Part shown: positions 7,727 to 18,575 of the stretch, piece after piece
How positions within the stretch are numbered: position 1 is the first letter of the stretch
How the letters are laid out: the number at the start of each line of letters is the position of its first letter
Source: Sphingomonas sp. S-NIH.Pt15_0812
GTDB lineage: Bacteria > Pseudomonadota > Alphaproteobacteria > Sphingomonadales > Sphingomonadaceae
Assembly (NCBI RefSeq): GCF_003951315.1
Contig: NZ_QLJH01000002.1
Coordinates: 62,001-126,000 of the forward strand
Reading direction: 5' to 3'
DNA: 64,000 nt
Translations under genes and position numbers: made by a program
Notes under the pieces: generated by a model
What the model was told of the DNA's origin: nothing
The model's input: only the letters and a program-made list of their open reading frames with translations
Databases searched by the model: none

Positions 7727-9472
7727 TCAGTGGGATGCGACCTGATCGGCCGGCCGATCATCGCCCGCCGGCAGCCGTACCGTCAATCGGCCCGGCAGGA
7801 TGTCCAGCGCGCCGCCCAGCTCGACCGCCAGGTTGCGGACCAGGCGCAGCGTGAAGCCGGCACCCAGCAACGGCACGCCCGGCTCATCCTCGCCGACCCG
7901 GCCGTCCAGCGTGAACAGCGCGTCGCCGGTCAGGTCCGCCAGCGCATCGGGGCGGTCCGCGACGATCTGCACGCGTGCGCCATCGCTCTCGACGCTGACG
8001 CCGATCCGCTCGCCCGGCCGCGCCGCCGACAGCAGCGCCGCCAGCATCCGCGCCAGCAGGCGCTCGACCGCCCGGTCATCGGCCGACACCGCGCCCTCGC
8101 CGACGATCACCAGAGTCGCGCCGCGCTCGGCGGCCAGCGGGGTCAGGTCGCGCACCACCCGTTCCAGCAGCGGGCGGACCGGGACGATCGTCGCGCGGAG
8201 ATCAAGCGCGCGGCCTTCGATGCGGGCGGCGGTGTCGAGATCGTCGATCGCCGACAACAGCCCCGCCGCCTGAGACCGGATCGCAGCCGCACGGGCGCGA
8301 TAGACATCGGACACCGGCCCGAGCAGCTGCGATTCGATCAGTTCGGCGAAACCCGCCACCGCATTGGCGGGGGTGCGCAATTCGTGCACCAGCTGGCGCA
8401 ACTGGTCCGACGCGCTCGACCGTGCCGCCGTCTCATGGCGATAGGGCAGCCGCGCCACGCCGCGATAGCCGACGAAACGGCCGCTGGCGGGGTCGAACAT
8501 CGGCACGCCGGTGACGCGCCAAGAGCCGGCGGCGTCGGACAGGCCATCGACCTCCAGCCGCCCCTCGGTGAAGCGCGAACGACCCCGCACCGCCGCCGCG
8601 ACCGAGGCATCGACCTGCGCGCAGCCCTGGCGGCTGGCATGGGCGAGCGTCACGCCGACCAGCGCCGCACGCGACACGCCGTCCACCCAACGGATCTGGC
8701 CGTTCGCATCGGTCTCGAAGCGGAAGCCGGGCTCCGGCCGCTCCCGCGATTCGACCTGAAGCTCGGGCATGGACGGCATCGCTTCGGCGGGTTCGTCGTC
8801 CCGCTGGCGCTGGAACGCATCGATCCGCGCGACCAGATCCGCGATCTCGAACCGGGGCACCATACCCTCCGAGGCCATCGGCGTCGCGACGGGTCCGGGC
8901 TCGATCGACGGGATGTCCATCGACGGAATGTCCGTCGAGGCATCCGGGACGGACCAGACATCGATGTCGGGGATCGGCGCGACAGGCGCCGCCACAGCCA
9001 TCGGCGGTTCCGGGTCGGCAGTCGCGACAGCCGCGACCGGCCGGGCATCGGTAATGACGAAATCGACCGCGCCGAAGCTTTCCAGGCCCCGCTCGACCTC
9101 CGCCGGCAGATCACGACGCTGGCGCAGCACCGCGCGACAGGCCGGGGTCACGCGACCGAGCAGGTCGAGCCAGGCGTCGACCGGCAGGGTGACCATGCGC
9201 AGCACCGGCGCGGCGACCGCCAGATCGTCCTGCGCGAAGAATTCGACCAGCGCCGGCTCCGGACGGGCGAAGGCCAGCGCGCGGGCGCTCGCCGATCGGA
9301 CCGCGACCGGCACGATCGCGCGCAGGCGGGCCAGTCGTTCCAGCGTCGTGTCGTTGGTTGGCGCGCGGCCGCGCCCCATCAGGTCGACAAGCTGCCGCCA
9401 CGCCGTCTGGGCCCCCATGCCGGGACCCATGTCAGCCGAAAGGACGGTGGTCAGGCTGTCGTCGAACCGCAC
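7727..9472 (-). CDS. PAS-containing histidine kinase with an eroded ATP-binding domain
   Basis: A 581-residue soluble protein. Residues about 1-140 form an Ala/Leu-rich HEAT-like helical domain similar in feel to alphaproteobacterial DUF2336. An acidic, Pro-rich linker follows (145-245), then a PAS-like domain (245-345) and a HisKA dimerisation helix with phospho-acceptor His363 in LVHELRTPANAV. The C-terminal ATPase-like domain is atypical: the N-box Asn appears as Ser482 (LLSAARPG), and the G1 motif DxGxG reads ADRPDAL with no glycine, while the G2 region LGAGFTLRLVRNL is partly kept. ATP binding is therefore doubtful. No membrane helix is seen. The gene is divergent from the Lrp-type regulator. 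Confidence 0.8.
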   Translation of the reverse strand: MRFDDSLTTVLSADMGPGMGAQTAWRQLVDLMGRGRAPTNDTTLERLARLRAIVPVAVRSASARALAFARPEPALVEFFAQDDLAVAAPVLRMVTLPVDAWLDLLGRVTPACRAVLRQRRDLPAEVERGLESFGAVDFVITDARPVAAVATADPEPPMAVAAPVAPIPDIDVWSVPDASTDIPSMDIPSIEPGPVATPMASEGMVPRFEIADLVARIDAFQRQRDDEPAEAMPSMPELQVESRERPEPGFRFETDANGQIRWVDGVSRAALVGVTLAHASRQGCAQVDASVAAAVRGRSRFTEGRLEVDGLSDAAGSWRVTGVPMFDPASGRFVGYRGVARLPYRHETAARSSASDQLRQLVHELRTPANAVAGFAELIESQLLGPVSDVYRARAAAIRSQAAGLLSAIDDLDTAARIEGRALDLRATIVPVRPLLERVVRDLTPLAAERGATLVIVGEGAVSADDRAVERLLARMLAALLSAARPGERIGVSVESDGARVQIVADRPDALADLTGDALFTLDGRVGEDEPGVPLLGAGFTLRLVRNLAVELGGALDILPGRLTVRLPAGDDRPADQVASH

Positions 9473-9576
9473 TGGGAATCAGTCTCCGCGCGCACCGCCG
9501 GATGGCGCGCCCACCCCCCATACCCGGTCCAGCGCGCCGGAGAAACCATCATTTCCACACCGTTACATTGTGGGAC

Positions 9577-9596
9577 AATTGCGTTTACCCGCAATT
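9577..9596. promoter_or_regulatory. Perfect inverted repeat, operator candidate upstream of the Lrp-type gene
   Basis: The sequence AATTGCG-N6-CGCAATT is a perfect 7+7 base inverted repeat centred 67 bases before the Lrp-type start codon. A TATATT hexamer (9596-9601) that could serve as a -10 element abuts the repeat, so bound protein would block transcription. Lrp/AsnC regulators commonly bind such sites in their own promoters; binding here is inferred, not shown. Confidence 0.55.
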
Positions 9597-9653
9597 ATAT
9601 TATGTGACGGGCCAAGCCATTAGCCAAAGTGAAAAGTGAAAAGGGTCAGCGTA

Positions 9654-10118
9654 ATGACTTTCGACCGGATCGATCGGCAGATTCTGGGTCTGCTGCAAGC
9701 CGACGGACGGATGACGAATGTCGATCTCGCGGAGCGCGTCGGCCTGACCGCCCCGCCCTGCCTGCGCCGCGTCCGCGCGCTGGAGGAAGCGGGGGCGATC
9801 CGCGGCTATCACGCCGATCTGGACGCGGGCCGGCTGGGCTATCCGATCACCGTCTTCGCGATGGTCAGCCTGCGCAGCCAGGCCGAGCATGACCTCAACG
9901 CGTTCGAAGAGCATGTCGCCCGCATCCCGGAGGTGCGCGAGGTCCATATGCTGAACGGCGAGATCGACTTCATCCTGAAGATCGTCGCCACCGACCTGAA
10001 GAGCTTCCAGGAAATCCTGACCACGCACCTGACGCCCGCGCCCAATGTCGCGAGCGTCAAGACCTCGCTGACGATCCGAACCGCCAAGTCGCAGACCGGC
10101 GTGCCGGTCGGGGATTGA
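9654..10118 (+). CDS. Lrp/AsnC-family transcriptional regulator
   Basis: A 154-residue regulator. Residues about 1-60 form the winged helix-turn-helix domain (FDRIDRQILGLLQADGRM, then VDLAERVGLTAPPCLRRVRALEEAG, the recognition region). Residues about 65-145 form the RAM ligand-sensing domain, which usually binds an amino acid and drives octamer formation. The translation start ATG at 9654 is preferred over an in-frame GTG 18 bases earlier, because the family begins just before FDRID and AAGGG precedes it. It is divergent from the histidine kinase gene and has a perfect inverted repeat in front of it. The effector is unknown. Confidence 0.9.
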   Translation: MTFDRIDRQILGLLQADGRMTNVDLAERVGLTAPPCLRRVRALEEAGAIRGYHADLDAGRLGYPITVFAMVSLRSQAEHDLNAFEEHVARIPEVREVHMLNGEIDFILKIVATDLKSFQEILTTHLTPAPNVASVKTSLTIRTAKSQTGVPVGD

Positions 10119-10145
10119 TGCGGGACGGAGGGGCCTTCCCGCCCC

Positions 10146-10498
10146 TCACCCCGTGACCGGCAGCCTCACCCGACCATCCTCGTTCCGCTCCAGCGGGCCA
10201 TAGGCGACCACCGTCTCCAGCAGCAACGGGCCGTAGAGGTGCGGGAAGAGCTGGCCTCCCCGGCTCTCCTCCCATTTGAGCGATTCGCCGAAGCTGCCGA
10301 GATCGACCGCCGCGACGTGCAGGTCGGACTGCCCGGCGAAGTGCTTGTCCACCGTCTCGGTCAACTGGTCGGCGGTCGAGAGGTGGACATAGCCGTCCGC
10401 CAAATCGACCGGCGCCCCCTGGAAACGGCCATCGCGCTCCAGCGTCGCCATCTGCTCGGCCGTCAGCACCTTATAGGCGGTCAGGGGGCGCTCGCTCA

Positions 10499-10499
<1 letters not shown>
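10146..10499 (-). CDS. DUF952 family protein
   Basis: A 117-residue protein of the DUF952 family, which shares the ADP-ribosyltransferase-like fold but has no established role. Recognisable segments are AYKVLTAEQMATLERDGRF at the N-terminus, GYVHLSTADQL in the middle and LFPHLYGPLLLETVVAYGPL near the end; the HLS and HLYG elements are typical. Two adjacent ATG codons are possible; the second gives 7-base spacing from GGAG and overlaps the gyrA stop by one base. It is therefore read as the last gene of a gyrA-led transcript. Confidence 0.88.
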
Positions 10500-13300
<2,801 letters not shown>

Positions 13301-13392
13301 GGTGTCTGTCTTCCAGGTGGTTTCAGGAGTGCCACACCCCTGTAAGACGTCCGGCCGCTGTTGTCACGCGCACGCGCGTACGCGAGGGAACG

Positions 13393-13430
13393 GGCCGGCC
13401 CGCCGCCTTATGGGCGCGGCGGGGCCGGCC
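13393..13430. terminator. GC-rich hairpin between gyrA and a small exported-protein gene
   Basis: GGCCGGCCCGCCGC (13393-13406) pairs with a matching arm at 13416-13430 that has one extra G, giving a 14-base stem with one bulge. It lies directly after the minus-strand gene ending at 13438 and upstream of gyrA. No T-run follows, so it may be a weak or Rho-assisted terminator, or an mRNA stabiliser. Confidence 0.4.
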
Positions 13431-13437
13431 GACGCGG

Positions 13438-13701
13438 TTACTTCTTGCAGGCCGTCTTGCTGGCGTTGCCCGCCTTGGAGCAGTCATAGGTCACGGTCTT
13501 GCCGGTGCTGGTCTTGGTGGTCACCATCCGGGGCCCGGTGCCGCGACGCGTGGTGGTGACGTGCGTCGTCTTGACCATATGGGTGGCGGTGGTCGCCTTG
13601 GCGGTGGAGGCCTGCCCGGCAGCCTGGGGCGCCGCGAAGGCGGCGGTTGCCGACAGCAGCGATCCGGCGGCGAGCAGCGCGAAGGGAAGCGACTTGGTCA
13701 T
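13438..13701 (-). CDS. Small exported Thr/Lys-rich protein
   Basis: An 87-residue protein with a clear Sec signal peptide (MTKSLPFALLAAGSLLSATAAFAAPQ, cut after AFA, about residue 23). The mature part is a short Thr/Lys/Val-rich basic chain with two Cys residues near the end (YDCSKAG and ACKK) that could form a disulfide. No family is recognised. The second ATG is preferred because GAGG lies 9 bases upstream of it, whereas it would touch the first. A strong hairpin follows the stop. Confidence 0.65.
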   Translation of the reverse strand: MTKSLPFALLAAGSLLSATAAFAAPQAAGQASTAKATTATHMVKTTHVTTTRRGTGPRMVTTKTSTGKTVTYDCSKAGNASKTACKK

Positions 13702-13826
13702 GGGCAGCATCCTCGATACGGGGCGACGTCGGAAGCGTCGCCATCCGCGATCGGCCTGCGCCCGCCGGCCTGTACGGCGCGTCGCGAATGGATGAATTAT
13801 CCTTCATCCACAGCGACTTCAGCCGG

Positions 13827-14507
13827 TCAGGGCTGGATCTCCACCCCGTCCCAGGCGAACAGCCTGCCGCTGTCGGTCACCTTCAGCCCGTCGATCACGT
13901 CGAGCAGCTGCACCGCCGCCCGGTCCGGGGCGAAGAGCTGGTCCGCCGCCACGCCGGTCTGGAAGGGGGCGGAGAGCGCGGTGCGGACGGTGCCGGGATG
14001 CAGGCCCACGACAATCGTGCGATCGTTGCGCCGCCGCTCCTCGATCGCCAGCGTGCGGACCAGCTGGTTCGCCGCCGCCTTCGCCATGCGATATCCGTAC
14101 CAGCCGCCCAGCCGATTGTCGGAGATGCTGCCGATCCGCGCCGACAGGATCGCGAAGACCGCCGGGCCGGTCCTGGGCATCCGGGGCAGGAAATGCTTGG
14201 CGACCAGGGCCGGCAGGATCGCGTTGACCGCATATTGCCGCGCCAGCCAGGCGGCATCGAGCGCCGCCATGCTCTTTTCCGGCCGATGCTCGCCCTCGTG
14301 CAGCAGGCCGGTGGCGACCACCACCAGCGTCGGCGGCGCGGACAGGCCGGCGGCGGCGGTGGCGATGCTCGCCTCGTCGTCCAGATCGAGGTGATCGGCC
14401 CCCGTAAAGCTGCGGGCGAAACCCCGCACCGGCACCGCTTCCTCGCGTAGCGCCTCGACCAGCGCCGCGCCGATCCCGCCGGATGCGCCGATGACGACCG
14501 CGCTCAT
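13827..14507 (-). CDS. Short-chain dehydrogenase/reductase
   Basis: A 226-residue SDR protein. The N-terminal glycine motif VVIGASGGIGAALVEAL binds NAD(P)H. The active site Tyr and Lys appear in GWYGYRMAKAAANQLVRTL (YxxxK), and ILSARIGSISD supplies the upstream Ser. HPGTVRTALSAPF follows, as in the C-factor/CsgA-like SDR branch. Its ATG overlaps the yaaA stop by four bases, so it is co-translated with yaaA. A much longer open frame reaches back inside yaaA and is not used. The substrate is unknown. Confidence 0.88.
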   Translation of the reverse strand: MSAVVIGASGGIGAALVEALREEAVPVRGFARSFTGADHLDLDDEASIATAAAGLSAPPTLVVVATGLLHEGEHRPEKSMAALDAAWLARQYAVNAILPALVAKHFLPRMPRTGPAVFAILSARIGSISDNRLGGWYGYRMAKAAANQLVRTLAIEERRRNDRTIVVGLHPGTVRTALSAPFQTGVAADQLFAPDRAAVQLLDVIDGLKVTDSGRLFAWDGVEIQP

Positions 14508-15244
14508 CGCGCGAACCGCCATAGCGTCTCGGTGCTTTCCCCTGCGTCGAAGCGATAGCCGTCGGTGTCGAAGCCCTTCATGCCGTCGGTGTCGGTGACC
14601 CGATGTTCGACCAGCCAGCGCGCCATCATCCCGCGCGCCTTCTTCGCATGGAAGCTGACGAAACGGCCGCCATCGCGGAAATCGACGCCGATGACGCGGA
14701 CAGAGGCGGGCAGCCGTCCCTCGACCGCCGCCCAATATTCCTGGCTGGCGAGGTTCAGGATCGTGCCCGATCCCTCCTGCCCGATATCGGCGAGCAGCCG
14801 GTCGGCGATCCGCCCCTGCCACCATTCGGTCAGCTTCTCGCCGCGTGGGGCCCAGCGCGTTCCCATCTCCAGCCGATAGGGCCGCATCGCGTCGAGCGGA
14901 CGGAGCAGCCCGTACAGGCCGGACAGGATGCGCAGGTGATCCTGGGCGAAGGCGATCGCCGGCTCCTCCAGCGTCTTCGCGTCCAGCCCGGTATAGACGT
15001 CGCCGGCAAAGGCGAACAGCGCCGGCCGCTCCGGCGCGTCGGCGAAGTCGCGGAACCGCTCGGCATTCAGCTTGGCGAGCGCGGGGGAAATCCGCATCAG
15101 CTCCGACAGGCGCTTCTGCGGCAGACGCGCGGCGGCGCGGGCCAGCGTGCCGGCCTCGTCTTCGAAACGCGGGCGCGTCGGGGTCAGGGCCGGCAGCGCA
15201 CTGTCATAGTCGAGCGTCTTGGCGGGTGAAATCAGGGCGATCAT
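14504..15244 (-). CDS. yaaA: Peroxide stress protein YaaA (UPF0246)
   Basis: A 246-residue protein of the YaaA/UPF0246 family, which limits free iron and oxidative DNA damage in E. coli and binds DNA. Family motifs visible: MIALISPAKTLDYDS at the N-terminus, FAGDVYTGLDA near residue 79, ILSGLYGLLRPLDAMRPYRLEMGT near residue 107, and VSFHAKKARGMMARW near residue 198. The length is normal. It begins its own transcript, divergent from the TPR gene, and overlaps the SDR gene downstream. Confidence 0.95.
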   Translation of the reverse strand: MIALISPAKTLDYDSALPALTPTRPRFEDEAGTLARAAARLPQKRLSELMRISPALAKLNAERFRDFADAPERPALFAFAGDVYTGLDAKTLEEPAIAFAQDHLRILSGLYGLLRPLDAMRPYRLEMGTRWAPRGEKLTEWWQGRIADRLLADIGQEGSGTILNLASQEYWAAVEGRLPASVRVIGVDFRDGGRFVSFHAKKARGMMARWLVEHRVTDTDGMKGFDTDGYRFDAGESTETLWRFAR

Positions 15245-15393
15245 CCGCTCGCCCTAGGCCGGCCCCGACCGTCATTCAATCGCGGTTCAGCCCCGCTTCG
15301 TCATGGAACCAAGCCGCTGCGCCTCGCTTGATGGCGCGCGTCCGCCTCTATAGACGGCCGTCATGGGCGTCGATGCCCAACAGGAGAGATCCA

Positions 15394-16686
15394 TTGAAGA
15401 CTTTCTCGAAGCTTGCGCTGGCCCTGGCGCTGACGACCGGTGTGTCCGGGCTGGCGCTGACCCCGCCTGCGATCGCCAAGAAGAAGGAAGAACCCGCCGG
15501 CCCCAAGCTGAGCCCGGACTTCCTGAAGGCCGCGAAGCCCGCCCAGGATGCGATCAAGGCCAAGGATTATGCGACGGCCGAGACCAACCTGGCCGCCGCC
15601 ACCGCCGCCGCGAAGAACGATGACGAGAAATATATCGTCGCGGCGCTGAACTACGACCTCGCCAACCAGAAGCTGGCCGACCAGCAGGCGGCCAACCCCA
15701 ATGCGCCGCTCAACGAGACGTCGCTGGCGCCGGCGCTCGACGCGCTGATCGCCAATCCGGCGACTCCGCCCGCCGATCGCGGTAAGTATGCCTATCGTCG
15801 CGGCGCGCTGGCCTATAACGGCAAGCAGTGGCCGGTCGCGATCCAGTATTTCAACCAGGCCAAGCAGCTCGGCTATGCGCCGCCGGAGGTGAACCTCCAG
15901 ATCGCGCAGGCCAAGGTGGCGAGCGGCGACGTGGCCGGCGGCCTTTCCGACCTGGAAGCGCAGGTCGCGGCCGATGCGGCGGCGGGCAAGCCGGGGTCGG
16001 AGGACGTGTATCGCTACGGCATCGCGCGCGCCAATGCCGCGAAGCTGGGGCCGCAGACGGTCAGCTGGATCGCCAAATACGTCACCGCCTATCCGACGTC
16101 GAAGAACTGGCGTGACGCCATCGTCACCTATGGCATGGCGGGCAATTCGGTCGCCAAGCTGGACGAGGCGCAGAAGATCGACCTGTTCCGCCTGATGCGC
16201 GCCACCCGCTCGCTGGCCGACCAGACCGATTATCTGGAATATGCCGACGACGTGTCGCGCAAGGGTCTGCCGGCGGAAGCGGCGGCGGTGCTGAAGGAAG
16301 GCATGGCCGCGGGCAAGATCCCGGCGGGCAATGCGATGGCCAAGGCGCTGCTCGCCGACTCGACCACCAAGGCGAAGCAGGAAGGCTCGCTGGCCCCGAT
16401 CGAGGCGAAGGCGAGCGCCGCCGCCAATGGTCGCCTCGCCGCCAGCACCGCCGAGGCCTATCTGGGCATGGACAACTTCCCCAAGGCGATCGCCCTCTAT
16501 CGGCTCGCCTTGCAGAAGGGCGGCGTCGACGCGGACGAGGTGAACACCCGCCTCGGCATCGCGCTGGCCCGCTCGGGCGACAAGGCCGGCGCCAAGGCCG
16601 CCTTCGCCGAGGTGAAGGGCGCGCCGCGCTCGGGCATCGCGGCCCTGTGGACCGCCTATGTGGACGCGCCCGCCACGGCGGCGTGA
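15394..16686 (+). CDS. Exported TPR-like repeat protein (TTG start)
   Basis: A 430-residue protein with a signal peptide (first 24 residues, hydrophobic LALALALTTGVSGLAL, cut near AIA). The mature protein is Ala/Lys-rich and helical, with tetratricopeptide-like pairs such as KYAYRRGALAYNGKQWPVAIQYFNQAKQLG and STAEAYLGMDNFPKAIALYRLAL, suggesting a periplasmic scaffold. Start choice: AGGAG lies 7 bases upstream of the TTG at 15394, and the signal peptide starts immediately; an in-frame ATG at 15373 would put the ribosome site inside the gene. A perfect-palindrome terminator follows. No closer family is recognised. Confidence 0.8.
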   Translation: MKTFSKLALALALTTGVSGLALTPPAIAKKKEEPAGPKLSPDFLKAAKPAQDAIKAKDYATAETNLAAATAAAKNDDEKYIVAALNYDLANQKLADQQAANPNAPLNETSLAPALDALIANPATPPADRGKYAYRRGALAYNGKQWPVAIQYFNQAKQLGYAPPEVNLQIAQAKVASGDVAGGLSDLEAQVAADAAAGKPGSEDVYRYGIARANAAKLGPQTVSWIAKYVTAYPTSKNWRDAIVTYGMAGNSVAKLDEAQKIDLFRLMRATRSLADQTDYLEYADDVSRKGLPAEAAAVLKEGMAAGKIPAGNAMAKALLADSTTKAKQEGSLAPIEAKASAAANGRLAASTAEAYLGMDNFPKAIALYRLALQKGGVDADEVNTRLGIALARSGDKAGAKAAFAEVKGAPRSGIAALWTAYVDAPATAA

Positions 16687-16696
16687 TCCTACGAAA

Positions 16697-16726
16697 ATCG
16701 GGGACGACCGGCCGGTCGTCCCCGAT
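16697..16726. terminator. 30-base perfect palindrome, likely bidirectional terminator
   Basis: ATCGGGGACGACCGG followed directly by its reverse complement makes a 30-base perfect palindrome. It is flanked by AAAA on the left and GTTT on the right, so it could act as an intrinsic terminator for the TPR gene on the plus strand and for the acidic-protein gene on the minus strand. Confidence 0.6.
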
Positions 16727-16822
16727 GTTTCCTGACTGTCCGGGGGCCTGGCCCCTCACCCGAAAGCCGGATGGTCCAAGGAGCGTGGTGAAGCCCACGC
16801 CCATCGGCGCCGGTCCGGTGAT

Positions 16823-17167
16823 CTAGGGTCGCAGGGCCGCATCGTCCGCGTCGCTCAGATCCTCGTCCTCGTCGATCGACCCGTCGTCCAGTTCCTCCTG
16901 GACATCGTCCTCGGCGATATCGGCCTCGTCCGGCTCCGCATTGGGATCGGCCTCGCCCACTTCCTCGGAATCCATGTCGAGATCGTCGATCGCCTCGTCC
17001 TCGGCATCGTCGTCGCCCAGGTCCGGATCCAGGTCGGTCAGCACCAGGCCGTCGGTCGGCCCGTCGCGCGTCGCCTCCAGAATCTCCGCACGCTGGCTCT
17101 CGTCATAGCCTTCCTCGTCCCAGCCATCGTCGCCGGTGCCCTGTCCAGGAATCTGGTGTCCGCCCAT
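16823..17167 (-). CDS. Small, very acidic protein, unknown function
   Basis: A 114-residue protein in which roughly 40 percent of residues are Asp or Glu, concentrated from residue 45 onward (for example EDEAIDDLDMDSEEVGEAD). The N-terminal third is Gly-rich (MGGHQIPGQGTGDDGWDEEGYDES). It is probably disordered. No catalytic motif is seen. The third of three in-frame ATG codons was chosen because GGAG lies 6 bases upstream. Similar acidic proteins exist in sphingomonads, but I cannot name a family with certainty. Confidence 0.65.
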   Translation of the reverse strand: MGGHQIPGQGTGDDGWDEEGYDESQRAEILEATRDGPTDGLVLTDLDPDLGDDDAEDEAIDDLDMDSEEVGEADPNAEPDEADIAEDDVQEELDDGSIDEDEDLSDADDAALRP

Positions 17168-17225
17168 GTCGCTCTCCATCATCAATGACGATGGATCGAA
17201 CGGCGCGGGCGGCGGCCGGGTTCCG

Positions 17226-18470
17226 TCAGGCGCCGAACAGCCGGCCGCGTTCGGTCAGGGCGACGCAGGCCAGCGCGATCAGCCCGGTCACCACGAACCC
17301 CGCCACCATCGGCGCGGTGGAGCCGTCGAACGCCTGCCCGATCACCGCGCCGATCAGCACGCCGCCGGTGATCATGATGAAGCCCTGCACGCTCGACGCG
17401 GTGCCGGCGATCGCGCCCATATTCTCCATCGCCATGGCCGAGAAATTCGAATTGGCGAGGCCGAAGCTCGCCATGGTCAGCGCCTGGAGCACCGAGAAGG
17501 TCACGATCGACTCATGGCCCAGCTCGACGAGCGCCAGGTGCAGGCCGGACAACAGGATCAACGTCACCGTCGCCGAATGGGCGATGCGCCGCGTGCCCAG
17601 CCGCATCACGATCCGCGCGTTGAGCAGGTTCGCCGCCGCCATCGTCGCCGCCGTCCCCGCGAACACCGCCGCCAGCAGCGCGGGATGGCGGAACACGTCG
17701 AACATGATCTGCTGCACCGAATTGAGATAGCCGTAGAGGCTGCCGGTCAGCATCGTCGCCGCCAGCGTATAGCCGATCGAGGCCCGGTCGGTCAGCGCAT
17801 GTCCCCAGCCCGACAGGATGCGGCGCGGATGGATCGGCAGCGTCGCCTCCGCCGTCAGCGTCTCGGGCAGGCGCAGCGTGATCCAGGCGAGCAGCGCCGC
17901 CGCCGTCCCCGCGATCACCCAGAAGATCGTCCGCCAGTTGCCGAACAGCAGCACCGCCTGCCCGACCGTCGGGGCCAGGATCGGCACCACCATGAACACC
18001 ATGAAGGCGATCGACATGACCCGCGCCATCGCCCGCCCCTGATAGCAGTCGCGCACCAGCGCCACGGTCGCGATCCGCGTCGCCGCCACCGTCGCGCCGC
18101 CCGCCAGCCGCGCCGCGATCAGCAGCGGATAGCTGGCCGACACCGCCGCCAGCGCGTTTGCGACGATATAGGCGCTGATCGCCCAGAGCAGCACGCGCCG
18201 CCGGCCAAAGCGATCGACCAGCGGCCCATGGATCAGATGCGCCACGCCGAACCCGCCCAGGAACGCCGACACCACGAACTGCCGGTCGTTCTCGCTCGCC
18301 ACGTGCAACGCCTCGCCGATCGCGGGCAGAGCCGGCAGCATCGCGTCGGTGCCGAGCGCGCCGAGCGCCATCAGCGCGGCGACCAGCGCCACGAACTCGA
18401 CGAAGCCGATCGGTGCGCCGGGCAGGTCCGGTGCGGTTTGGGTCGGCGCGGGTTGGTCCGGGGCGGTCAT
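17226..18470 (-). CDS. Bcr/CflA-type MFS drug exporter
   Basis: A 414-residue MFS transporter with 12 predicted helices, resembling the DHA1 drug:H+ antiporters of the Bcr/CflA group. Features are the opening LGTDAMLPALPAIGEALHV after helix 1, HGPLVDRFGRRRVLL (motif A between helices 2 and 3), and the long GGATVAATRIATVALVRDCY helix 4 region. The open frame extends far upstream, but the MTAPDQPAP start at 18470 gives the normal length and removes an antisense overlap. It is divergent from the 2-oxoglutarate oxygenase. The substrate cannot be predicted. Confidence 0.9.
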   Translation of the reverse strand: MTAPDQPAPTQTAPDLPGAPIGFVEFVALVAALMALGALGTDAMLPALPAIGEALHVASENDRQFVVSAFLGGFGVAHLIHGPLVDRFGRRRVLLWAISAYIVANALAAVSASYPLLIAARLAGGATVAATRIATVALVRDCYQGRAMARVMSIAFMVFMVVPILAPTVGQAVLLFGNWRTIFWVIAGTAAALLAWITLRLPETLTAEATLPIHPRRILSGWGHALTDRASIGYTLAATMLTGSLYGYLNSVQQIMFDVFRHPALLAAVFAGTAATMAAANLLNARIVMRLGTRRIAHSATVTLILLSGLHLALVELGHESIVTFSVLQALTMASFGLANSNFSAMAMENMGAIAGTASSVQGFIMITGGVLIGAVIGQAFDGSTAPMVAGFVVTGLIALACVALTERGRLFGA

Positions 18471-18575
18471 GATCCGTGGCCCTAGCGGCTTCGTCCCGTG
18501 CGCGCCATCGCGGCCCACGCTCTTTCGCCGGTCCCGCCAAGGCGATATGTTACCGGAATAAAAGAGGACATTGTA

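Noticed and set aside
6686..9607. 973-residue open frame on the plus strand
   Set aside because: It is antisense to the oxidoreductase and histidine kinase genes, is His/Arg/Gln-rich without domains, and is a typical shadow frame of GC-rich DNA.
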